Shown: piece by piece, positions 26,413 through 33,144 of the stretch
Numbering within the stretch: position 1 is the first letter of the stretch
How the letters are laid out: each line of letters starts with the position of its first letter
Origin: Phycisphaerae bacterium
GTDB lineage: Bacteria > Chloroflexota > Anaerolineae > 4572-78 > J111
Assembly: GCA_028285035.1 (NCBI GenBank)
Contig: JANQQF010000050.1
Coordinates: 1-33,205, forward strand
Direction: 5' to 3'
DNA: 33,205 bases
Program-made: the position numbers and the translations under genes
The notes under the pieces: generated by a model
What the model saw: the letters and a program-made list of their open reading frames with translations, nothing else
Told to the model about the DNA's origin: nothing
The model's database searches: none

Positions 26413-26515
26413 CAGAGTAACAAAGTGACCAGATAACAAGGTGACAAAGTAATAAGGCTGCAAAAATATTGATACCCTGCGACCTGCGACTTTGCTACCT
26501 GTACCTACACAGAAA
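26412..26515. repeat. Microrepeat with inverted partner between the QueG-like genes
   Basis: Variants of GTAACAAAGTGAC are repeated at about 26417-26455. ACAAGGTGACAAAGT is then answered by an imperfect reverse complement, ACTTTGCTACCTGT, at about 26490-26504, which gives a long loose hairpin. The sequence style is the same as at 15628-15690. Confidence 0.45.
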
Positions 26516-26524
26516 GGAAATCCT

Positions 26525-27457
26525 ATGAGTGATGCCATTCCGCTTTATGATAATGGGCCTGAGCCGGAGGAGATGGTTGAGACCTCTGGCGTGCACGAAC
26601 CGAACCCTAACCATTCCCCAGAGGAGGACATCAAAGCTTTTGCCTTGAGCAAGGGCGCGGTTGTAGTGGGGATTGCAGATGCCGAGGAGATCAAACGGCA
26701 CACCCCCGAGGGCCACCGCCCCTCCGATTTGATGCTTGAAGCCCGCAATGTAATTGTGGTCGGGGTCGAGCCGCTCCTGGCCGCAGCGTGGCGTACCACC
26801 AATCCGCGAATGATGGGCGTGACCGGTAGCTTCAAATTGAAAAAATTAAAAAGCGTGGCTGTCGGTCTAGCCGAGTATATTGAGCAACATCATCAATATT
26901 ACGCCACCGACTACAACACCTACACAATGGCCACGGGCAGCTGGGACCCCGCTTTGAGCATCAAGACATGTGCTGAACTGGCCGGTTTGGGCACTCGCTC
27001 ACTGGCTGGGGGGATGATTCTCAATCCAGAGTGGGGCTTCCTCTACTACTCCCTCGTGGTGACCAGTATGCCGCTTAAGGCCGATGGACCGATGACCGAG
27101 GCCGCTTGTCCTGCCCCGGCCTGTGTTGATATGTGGCAGGAGAGTAAGACCACCCCCTGTCTAAATATCTGTCCAATGTGTCTCTCTGGATCGCTGGATG
27201 ATAAAGGGCAAATTGATTACTGGGAATACGATCGCATTCGTTGTTCGACGCGGGCCGACTACACGCGGGTTGGCTTCCAGAAGTTGTTGTATGAGGCCCT
27301 GGAAGAGCCGGATGCTGAGAAACGAAAAATGATCATGTTGGGTAGTGATATGACCCGCTACGTGGCGGCAATTGGATATAGTACTGAAATTGCGGGTGAA
27401 TGTTTTGAATGTATTCGGGTTTGCCCTGTGGGTGCCCATCACCGAGAGAAAAGTTAG
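26525..27457 (+). CDS. QueG-like Fe-S oxidoreductase, copy 2
   Basis: About 310 residues, a paralogue of the protein at 25513. It has the same Cys set in the same order: CPAPAC, CLNICPMC, one Cys after YDRIR and CFECIRVCP, plus the shared RSLAGGMILN and STEIAGECFEC segments. The N-terminus adds about 30 acidic, Pro-rich residues before the common fold. I start at the ATG at 26525, which follows AAAGGAAA; an earlier in-frame codon at 26492 lies in the repeat spacer. The two copies differ enough to suggest a heterodimer or two separate roles. The next small gene begins 9 nt after the stop. Confidence 0.8.
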   Translation: MSDAIPLYDNGPEPEEMVETSGVHEPNPNHSPEEDIKAFALSKGAVVVGIADAEEIKRHTPEGHRPSDLMLEARNVIVVGVEPLLAAAWRTTNPRMMGVTGSFKLKKLKSVAVGLAEYIEQHHQYYATDYNTYTMATGSWDPALSIKTCAELAGLGTRSLAGGMILNPEWGFLYYSLVVTSMPLKADGPMTEAACPAPACVDMWQESKTTPCLNICPMCLSGSLDDKGQIDYWEYDRIRCSTRADYTRVGFQKLLYEALEEPDAEKRKMIMLGSDMTRYVAAIGYSTEIAGECFECIRVCPVGAHHREKS

Positions 27458-27466
27458 GGGAACACA

Positions 27467-27784
27467 ATGCCAATTTCACCAGAGTTGTATAAAAAGTATA
27501 AAACCGTTGTTTTAGAATATAGCAACGCTGTTCACGATAGCCGCCAGCGGGGATTGACTCCCGGCGAAATCGCCGAGAAGCTCGATTTGGAGGAGTGGGA
27601 GGTCAAGGAGATTTTGGCGGTGGCCGAAAAAGATTTGCCCTTGGCTTGGTGGCAGGAAGCAGATGAGTTTAAGAAGCGCAGCACCCTGAAATCGTTGGGG
27701 ATGGGTGGGGGCCGGGGCTTGGGGAAAAGTCGTCAGCGTCGTGCCCAGGTCGCCAAAGCGCAGAAAGAGGAGGATGAATCGTGA
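27467..27784 (+). CDS. Small helix-turn-helix protein
   Basis: 105 residues. Residues about 29-52 (LTPGEIAEKLDLEEWEVKEIL) fit a helix-turn-helix of the sort found in small DNA-binding or sigma-like proteins. The C-terminus is Gly-rich, then Arg/Lys-rich (GMGGGRGLGKSRQRRAQ). It could be a regulator of the cluster or an accessory protein binding nucleic acid; I recognise no named family. It is 9 nt after the second QueG-like gene. Its stop overlaps the GTG start of the next gene by 4 nt (GTGA), so the two are translationally coupled. Confidence 0.65.
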   Translation: MPISPELYKKYKTVVLEYSNAVHDSRQRGLTPGEIAEKLDLEEWEVKEILAVAEKDLPLAWWQEADEFKKRSTLKSLGMGGGRGLGKSRQRRAQVAKAQKEEDES

Positions 27785-28185
27785 AATGTCCTCACTGCGA
27801 CCACAATATCAACCTCAGTCGGGCCAACCTGCAGGGAGAAAACCTCTTTCAAGCTGATTTGACGGAGGCCAACTTAGAGGGGGCCATTCTTTACAAGGCC
27901 AAGATGAGTGGCTCGGATTTTCGCGAAGCTCAAATGGGCGAGTCGGACTTTACCGACGCCGACCTCAGCCGCTCCTGGTTCCATCGGGCCACCTTTTTCC
28001 ACGCTATCTTACAAGAGGTTCGCTTTGGTCTAGCGGACCTACGTGACGCGATGTTGAACCGCGTCGATCTCCGCCGCGCCAGCCTCATCAACGCCGATTT
28101 ACGAGGCGCTTCGCTCGCTCTGGCCGATTTGCGTGAGGTGGATTTTGATGAGGCAAAACGGGATGGGGTCGGGCAGGCGGATTGA
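27781..28185 (+). CDS. Pentapeptide-repeat protein with N-terminal CPxC knuckle
   Basis: 134 residues. After MKCPHCDHN, a half zinc-ribbon-like motif, the rest is almost wholly pentapeptide repeats of the A(N/D)Lxx type: LSRANLQGENLFQADL, then about 20 units to residue 125, forming a right-handed beta-helix. Such proteins can mimic DNA or act as binding scaffolds. The GTG start at 27781 is set by the 4-nt GTGA overlap with the upstream gene; no other start fits. It is part of the cluster but its job there is not evident. Confidence 0.8.
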   Translation: MKCPHCDHNINLSRANLQGENLFQADLTEANLEGAILYKAKMSGSDFREAQMGESDFTDADLSRSWFHRATFFHAILQEVRFGLADLRDAMLNRVDLRRASLINADLRGASLALADLREVDFDEAKRDGVGQAD

Positions 28186-28225
28186 GGCTGTATTCTTTTT
28201 GAGATGGCATTATGTTTCTCCGATG

Positions 28226-28271
28226 AAACGTGATACGTGACCCACAAATTTACGCATCCTGTATCACGTTT
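28226..28271 (+). terminator. 11-bp perfect inverted repeat after the pentapeptide gene
   Basis: AAACGTGATAC (28226-28236) pairs with GTATCACGTTT (28261-28271), loop 24 nt. The second arm ends in a short T run (GTTTT). It is a weak terminator or a regulator site between the pentapeptide gene and the SDR gene. Confidence 0.45.
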
Positions 28272-28347
28272 TAAACCGGATTTAGATTCGTGGTAAGAAT
28301 CACGTCACACCCAACAAAGCCCCACAAACCAAAAACGGAATCCAAAA

Positions 28348-29106
28348 ATGAGTCACTTTGAATTAACTGATAACGTTGTGATTATCACCGGAGCAGCGGG
28401 TGGCTTAGGTCGAGCTTTTGCCCTTGCCTTTGCCGAGGCAGGCTGTCGAGTCGTCTGCGCCGATTTGAACGAAGCAGGTGTCCAGGAGACAGCCCAATTA
28501 ATTGCCGAGCAAGGCAGGCAAGCCCTCCCCCTGGCCGTCAATGTTACTGACCCCGACTCCACAGTGCAGATGGTACAACGTGTGCTTGATCAATGGGGCC
28601 AGATTGATGTCCTGGTCAACAACGCGGCCATCTATGCAGGTTTGGTTCGCAAGCCCTTTTGGGAAATCGATCCCGCTGAGTGGGACAAGGTGCTGGCGGT
28701 CAACGTCAAGGGCGTTTGGCTGACCAGCAAAGCGGCTGTGCCCCACATGTTCGAGGCGGGTGGCCGGATCATCAATATCTCCTCGGCCACCTTTTTCAGC
28801 GGCTCGACCAACTGGCTGCACTATGTCGCCAGCAAGGGCAGCGTCATCAGTATGACCCGCTCGATGGCTCGTGAATTGGGCGACTCCAACATCGCCGTTA
28901 ACGCCATTGCCCCCGGCTTCACCCTCACTGAAGCCAGCAAAGGCATCGTCCCCAATGCCGAAAACTACGGCATCGACCGTGGTGCCCTCAAGCGCGGCTC
29001 CCACGCCGACGACATCGTCGGCACCGCCCTCTACCTCGCCTCCCCCGCCAGTGCCTTTGTCACCGGCCAGACCATCGTGGTCGATGGCGGCCGGGTGTTT
29101 AACTAG
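28348..29106 (+). CDS. Short-chain dehydrogenase/reductase (SDR)
   Basis: 252 residues, classical SDR. The cofactor loop is TGAAGGLG (14-21), followed by a CADLN acidic end to strand 2, which favours NAD(H). NNAA lies at 91-94 and the catalytic set is Ser146, Tyr159 and Lys163 (YVASK). C-terminal DDIVGTALYLASPASAFVTGQTIVVDGGRVFN is standard. It would oxidise an alcohol made by the P450, or reduce a carbonyl. It is the last cluster gene. The 3' end of this gene occurs a second time, diverged, at 30991-31086 after the antiporter gene. There is no clear ribosome site at 28348; the upstream spacer is about 160 nt and holds the hairpin. Confidence 0.92.
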   Translation: MSHFELTDNVVIITGAAGGLGRAFALAFAEAGCRVVCADLNEAGVQETAQLIAEQGRQALPLAVNVTDPDSTVQMVQRVLDQWGQIDVLVNNAAIYAGLVRKPFWEIDPAEWDKVLAVNVKGVWLTSKAAVPHMFEAGGRIINISSATFFSGSTNWLHYVASKGSVISMTRSMARELGDSNIAVNAIAPGFTLTEASKGIVPNAENYGIDRGALKRGSHADDIVGTALYLASPASAFVTGQTIVVDGGRVFN

Positions 29107-29170
29107 GAGCATTTGATCATTTCGTCATACCCGTTTCCGTAGTCTCCGACAAGTCACCCTTTGCTAGGGA

Positions 29171-29199
29171 TAGACAACTTAGGGGAATGATTTTATAAT
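29171..29199 (+). promoter_or_regulatory. Sigma-70-type promoter for the K+/H+ antiporter
   Basis: TAGACA (29171-29176), a 17-nt spacer and a perfect TATAAT (29194-29199). Transcription would start near 29206, about 60 nt before the ATG. This makes the antiporter independent of the upstream cluster. Confidence 0.65.
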
Positions 29200-29264
29200 G
29201 GGCAACGACCTATTCGCTAAATCATTTTACGATTAGTTGGACCTGAAAAGGATAGGATGCTTCT

Positions 29265-30962
29265 ATGCTTTCTATAAACTTGGTGGTAATGGTTGCCGGT
29301 GTACTGCTTTTGATCGGAATCGCGTCGAGTAAATTCTCCGCACGGTTTGGGATGCCTGTTCTGGTATTATTTTTGGGTGTGGGGATGTTGGCTGGCTCGG
29401 AGGGACTTGGTGGTATCCCGTTTGAGAACTATGGCTTTGCAAATAGTGTTGGCAGTGTGGCCTTGGCTCTCATTCTTTTTGATGGTGGGCTTCGTACATC
29501 TTTGGAATCGGTCCGTCTAGCCTGGCGTCCTGCCCTCTCGCTTTCGACGGTGGGTGTTCTGTTTACCTCAACACTGACCGGGCTGGCAGCGGCCTGGGTC
29601 TTAGATATATCGCTGCTTCACGGCCTACTTCTGGGGGGCATCATTGGCTCCACTGACGCGGCAGCCGTATTCTCTATTCTTCGAACAAGTAGATTGAAGA
29701 TGCCGCAACGATTGACGGCTACGCTAGAAGTGGAGAGTGGTTCAAACGATCCGATGGCCATCTTCCTCACTGTAGGCCTCATTGGGATCATTACAGGGAC
29801 AGCGAATTCAGCGGGTGCGCTTTCGCTTTTGTTTGTACTCCAATTCGGGGTGGGTGCTCTGGTCGGTATCGGTGTCGGACGTGTTGCAGCGTGGGCCATT
29901 GACCGAATCAATCTTGACCATCCCGGCCTGTATCCGATTCTGGCATTTTCATTTGGTCTACTCGCATTTGGCTTAGCCGCTGTACTCGAAGGAAGTGGTT
30001 TCCTCGCTGTGTATATTGCTGGCATCGTGGTTGGCGACAGGCTCGTTGTATTCCGGCGTGGAATTTTCCTTTTTCACGATGCAGCGGCCTGGCTCGGTCA
30101 AATTATGCTTTTTGTGATGCTGGGGTTGTTGAGCTTCCCCAGCCGTCTTGTGGCTGTTGCCGCTGAGGGACTGATCATCGCCCTTGTCTTGATCTTTGTG
30201 GCCCGCCCGCTGGGGGTGCTAGTCTCGGTGTTTCTATTTCGATTTCGTTTGAAAGAGATGATGTTTCTTTCTTGGGTTGGTCTAAAGGGAGCCGTCCCCA
30301 TTACACTTGCCACATTTCCCCTCATGGCCGGAGTTGAGGGGGGCGAACTCCTCTTCAATGTCGTGTTTTTTGTTGTGTTCGTCTCTGCCTTGACACAGGG
30401 GTGGTCGCTGCCGATCGTGGCACGGTGGTTGGGTATAGGGGAACCGGCTGCTGCCGCTCCCTCGCTTTCTGTTGAGGTTAACGCCCTCCGACACGTGGAT
30501 GGTGAAATTATTGATTATACGGTGGTACCCTCAGCTCGTGTTGCAGGGAAAAAGCTGTCCGATCTAGTGCTGCCAGAGGGCGCAGTCGTAACCCTTGTGG
30601 TCCGTGGTGATGAGGTCATTATGCCGCAGGGATCAACTATACTTAAGCCTGATGATCATGCGTTTGTCGCGACACGCAGTCAACTTAAGCCATTCATTAA
30701 TTGCTTATTTGCCCCTAATTTAGAAATGGTGCGGTTGCCCCCTGGACTAAAGCTCTCCTTTTCTGGCCAACGGACAGTGGGGCAGATTCACCACTATCTC
30801 GGCAGTCCCGATCCAGCATTATCGACCACGATAACCCTAGCCAAACTATTAGAGACAGAATCAAAGGAACAGTCACCTATTCGACTTGGCTCGTTTCTAG
30901 TTACCCCCAGTGACGACCCAGATTATGTGACATTGACGTATGTTTCGGAAACGAACTCTTAG
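29265..30962 (+). CDS. K+/H+ antiporter, CPA1 NhaP2-like with RCK-C domain
   Basis: 565 residues. The first 390 or so form a 12-13 segment CPA1 exchanger. SNDPMAIFL carries the conserved Asn-Asp pair of the ion site, and GSTDAAAVFSILR is the other signature helix. Residues about 400-480 fit a TrkA-C (RCK-C) regulatory domain (YTVVPSARVAGKKLSDLVLPEGAVVTLVVRG), and a short C-terminal extension follows. It exports K+ (or Na+) for H+ and serves pH and ion balance. GGATAGGATG precedes the ATG at 29265. It has its own promoter and is bracketed by two copies of an SDR 3' end, which suggests that it was placed here by recombination. Confidence 0.93.
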   Translation: MLSINLVVMVAGVLLLIGIASSKFSARFGMPVLVLFLGVGMLAGSEGLGGIPFENYGFANSVGSVALALILFDGGLRTSLESVRLAWRPALSLSTVGVLFTSTLTGLAAAWVLDISLLHGLLLGGIIGSTDAAAVFSILRTSRLKMPQRLTATLEVESGSNDPMAIFLTVGLIGIITGTANSAGALSLLFVLQFGVGALVGIGVGRVAAWAIDRINLDHPGLYPILAFSFGLLAFGLAAVLEGSGFLAVYIAGIVVGDRLVVFRRGIFLFHDAAAWLGQIMLFVMLGLLSFPSRLVAVAAEGLIIALVLIFVARPLGVLVSVFLFRFRLKEMMFLSWVGLKGAVPITLATFPLMAGVEGGELLFNVVFFVVFVSALTQGWSLPIVARWLGIGEPAAAAPSLSVEVNALRHVDGEIIDYTVVPSARVAGKKLSDLVLPEGAVVTLVVRGDEVIMPQGSTILKPDDHAFVATRSQLKPFINCLFAPNLEMVRLPPGLKLSFSGQRTVGQIHHYLGSPDPALSTTITLAKLLETESKEQSPIRLGSFLVTPSDDPDYVTLTYVSETNS

Positions 30963-30975
30963 ACCAAGCGGCATC

Positions 30976-31086
30976 TTGGACTATCCCGGTGACATCGTCG
31001 GCATCGCCCTCTATCTTGCCTCTCTCGCCAGTGCCTTTGTCACCAGCCAGATCATTGTGGTCGATAGCGGGCGTGTGTTTAATTAC
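30976..31086 (+). pseudogene. Decayed 3' end of an SDR gene
   Basis: Reads GDIVGIALYLASLASAF then VTSQIIVVDSGRVFN in frame, matching the last 32 residues of the SDR coded at 28348. The match is roughly 85 percent or better in DNA over 96 nt (29011-29106 against 30991-31086, an exact offset of 1980 nt). The stop TAG is changed to TAC. The key Gly residues of TGQ and DGG are replaced by Ser. No start, cofactor loop or active site is present. It begins just after the antiporter stop. Confidence 0.8.
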
Positions 31087-31131
31087 TCAGGCTTGAATTC
31101 TACATTCTGTTATATGACTAACTTCAAGAGA

Positions 31132-31668
31132 TTAATCGAAAATGTTGGTTGGCTTCCCATCGATGCTGACTAGGTTCTTCTTATGCCAATATTTTTTAAC
31201 ACCATCTTCGCCCATCTCGTCATAGAAAGGTAAAAGTTCGTCACGTTGACCGAGGTATTGATAAAGCGGTACACCGGAGCCACAAGATCCTGCCGAAGAT
31301 TCTACCTCAATATCAAAAATCTGTCGTGACCCTGCCATTTTAGGAAAGAGGGTAATTAGTTTAGACCAAGCCTCATCACGTGGGTGAATGATAGTGGCGT
31401 TTCCATAAACACGCACAATCAATGCTGGACCCTCAAAAGCACAAAACATCAGTGTAATACGATTATTCTCAAGCACATGTGCAGCAGTCTCATTACCACT
31501 TCCTGACAAATTAAGCCAGATGATGCGGTTCTCAGACAGAATACGAAGTGTATCAAGCCCTTTGGGGGACACGTTAACACGCCCATCGGCTGCTGCGGTA
31601 GCAACAAAAAACATCTGTTGAGCCTTTATAAATTCAATAATTTTGTTGGGGAGTGGTGATCTTTTCAT
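31132..31668 (-). CDS. PNPOx-like FMN-binding split-barrel protein
   Basis: 178 residues of the pyridoxamine-5'-phosphate-oxidase-like superfamily. FFVATAAADGRVNVSPKG is the typical opening strand pair with flavin contact, followed by IIWLNLSGSGNETAAHVLENNRITLMF, and RVYGNATIIH closes the barrel. Members include flavin or F420 reductases, heme-degrading proteins and many unknowns; true PdxH is not indicated because its C-terminal RxxPR-type signature is not seen. GGAGG precedes the ATG at 31668. It lies 34 nt after the IclR gene on the same strand, so it is likely in one operon with it. Confidence 0.85.
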   Translation of the reverse strand: MKRSPLPNKIIEFIKAQQMFFVATAAADGRVNVSPKGLDTLRILSENRIIWLNLSGSGNETAAHVLENNRITLMFCAFEGPALIVRVYGNATIIHPRDEAWSKLITLFPKMAGSRQIFDIEVESSAGSCGSGVPLYQYLGQRDELLPFYDEMGEDGVKKYWHKKNLVSIDGKPTNIFD

Positions 31669-31702
31669 ATCTATAATCCTCCATTAAAAATGATATATTC
31701 CA

Positions 31703-32452
31703 TCATTTACATAAATTAATAAATTGTGTTTCAATTCGACCTTTACAATCATTAAGCTGGCTATATAGAAGGTTGATATGTGATAATCGATACTTCGGCC
31801 CATAAATTGAAATCGCAGCAATCATTCCGCCTGCTTCATCCACAATCGGAACGGCTATACCAACGACCTCCAAGGCAAATTCCTCATCGCTGAGTGCATA
31901 TCCTTGGCTCCGAATCAAACTTAGATTTGCAATTAATGCTTTTTTCGTTGTGATGGTTTTTGGTGTGAACTGAGGTAGTGGCCGTTGCAGATATTTGTCG
32001 AGAAATGTGTCGTCAAACTGTGTCAATTGAGCCAAAAAAAGTTTACCTGAAGAGATGACATGCAGTGGAACTGATTTTCCAGTCCAATCAACCACTTGCA
32101 CAACTGATTGACTTTCCAGATAAAACAAATAGGTCACTTTTTCATTGTTCAAGACACTTAGTGTTACAGATTCTCCAGTTTTTTCGTTGAGACTTTCCAA
32201 GGCCGGCTTAGCAGCTTGAACAAGACAGCTATATTCGCCTTCTGGTTGAGTGAGGTGATACAGTTGCTGCCCCAATGCAAATCGATTATTGTCTAGGCGG
32301 CGTACTATCCCTTCCGCTTCAAGCGAATTGAGAAAGCGGCTGATCGTGCTTTTTGAAAGATGTAGCTTTTTAGCAATTTGACTTAGACGAATCTCACCAT
32401 TGCCCTGAGCAATAAGGCGTAAAATCAAAAAGGTTCGTTCTATAGTTTGCAT
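31703..32452 (-). CDS. IclR-family transcriptional regulator
   Basis: About 249 residues, the normal length. An N-terminal winged helix-turn-helix (about 1-65: LSQIAKKLHLSKSTISRFLNS) is followed by the IclR effector domain (about 75-245: AKPALESLNEKTGESVTLSVL, VPLHVISSGKLFLAQL, LALEVVGIAVP-type core and ISIYGPKYRL). These regulators sense small aromatic or carbon compounds and often control catabolic genes beside them. I chose the ATG at 32452, where the usual family N-terminus begins; the open frame extends further up to 32587 but that part is low-quality. Ribosome site is weak. It is divergent from a small ORF remnant and upstream of the PNPOx gene. Confidence 0.9.
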   Translation of the reverse strand: MQTIERTFLILRLIAQGNGEIRLSQIAKKLHLSKSTISRFLNSLEAEGIVRRLDNNRFALGQQLYHLTQPEGEYSCLVQAAKPALESLNEKTGESVTLSVLNNEKVTYLFYLESQSVVQVVDWTGKSVPLHVISSGKLFLAQLTQFDDTFLDKYLQRPLPQFTPKTITTKKALIANLSLIRSQGYALSDEEFALEVVGIAVPIVDEAGGMIAAISIYGPKYRLSHINLLYSQLNDCKGRIETQFINLCK

Positions 32453-32637
32453 CTGATTTGTAAGTTTTATTTCTACTTTTGGGTTTGGATCATTGAGTGA
32501 AACAAAAATAAAAAATGTTTCGTTCAGTGGGGCAATTGTACAACAACCCCTACCCTTTGTCAAGCGAGGTATGTTTGGGACGGACACACTCCTTACATCG
32601 ATCTATCCTTTCCCTATGCCTGAAAAAGGAGATAACT

Positions 32638-32796
32638 GTGACTACATCCATCCATCCATCAAACAATTCAATGCACCTCACCTCCCCCTCAACCTTACGA
32701 CTGCCGTTTCACATTTATGCCCCACTCTTCGAGGCTGGGGTCTACTGCGGTGGACACCCGATGGCTACAGGGTGTGTAGACAGTTTAGATGAATGA
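32638..32796 (+). CDS. 52-codon ORF, possibly a truncated gene start
   Basis: A GTG at 32638 preceded by AAAAAGGAGAT opens a 52-residue reading frame ending at a TGA. The second half, with PFHIYAPLFEAGVYCGG and HPMATGC, looks like a piece of a folded enzyme rather than a random peptide. I do not recognise the family. It is divergent from the IclR gene, the place where an IclR target would begin. It may be the remnant of a lost target gene. Longer readings of this frame from 32515 overlap the IclR control region and are less likely. Confidence 0.35.
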   Translation: MTTSIHPSNNSMHLTSPSTLRLPFHIYAPLFEAGVYCGGHPMATGCVDSLDE

Positions 32797-32853
32797 ACTT
32801 ATAATTGAGACCGTCCATCATAAAAAATTAGGATAGGCTGTTTGGATTAAATT

Positions 32854-33108
32854 ATGTCCAACGCAATTGAGATTAACATCAGTAGACGCTATCGCCTTCA
32901 GGAAAAGCTTGGTCAAGGGGGGATGGGGGCTGTCTACCGGGCTGTTGATCGCCTGACGGCTGAAACCGTTGCCCTCAAGCAAGTGTTGGTTCCGGACGAG
33001 AAATTGCAGTTTGCCTCAAAAGCGTCGATGGGCAAAAGCGACAACTTCCGTTTGTTTTGTTGATCCAATTGCTGCAAGCGCTGGCCTACCAATGCTGCTT
33101 CAACAGCT
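32854..33108 (+). pseudogene. Broken Ser/Thr protein kinase
   Basis: The first 67 or so residues are the N-lobe of a Hanks-type kinase: RYRLQEKLGQGGMGAVYRA has the Gly-rich loop and VALKQVL has the ATP-binding lysine. The frame ends at TGA 33061-33063. In another frame, from 33057, the DNA reads LLIQLLQALAY, which is the helix that normally comes right before the HRDLKP loop of such kinases. About 60 codons between these points are missing and the catalytic loop never appears. The gene is therefore an internal-deletion remnant. The long form in Chloroflexota usually carries ATPase and TPR parts, none of which is seen. Confidence 0.7.
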
Positions 33109-33144
33109 TATAGATAAATCAGATAAACACCGGAAAATGAAACC

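Noticed and set aside
26412..26515. Possible CRISPR array
   Set aside because: Units are 8-9 nt, degenerate and without regular spacers; no cas genes are nearby.
28498..29112. 204-aa antisense ORF over the SDR gene
   Set aside because: Shadow of codon bias in the G+C-rich SDR gene; Gly/Val/Asp-rich with no motif.
29112..29160. Possible fragment of a dispersed repeat (CGTCATACCCG)
   Set aside because: Too short and without a palindromic partner in view.
32493..32796. Two longer plus-strand ORFs (from 32493 and 32515) overlapping the IclR control region
   Set aside because: They overlap the 5' side of the IclR gene region and lack ribosome sites; only the part after the GTG at 32638 has a good one.
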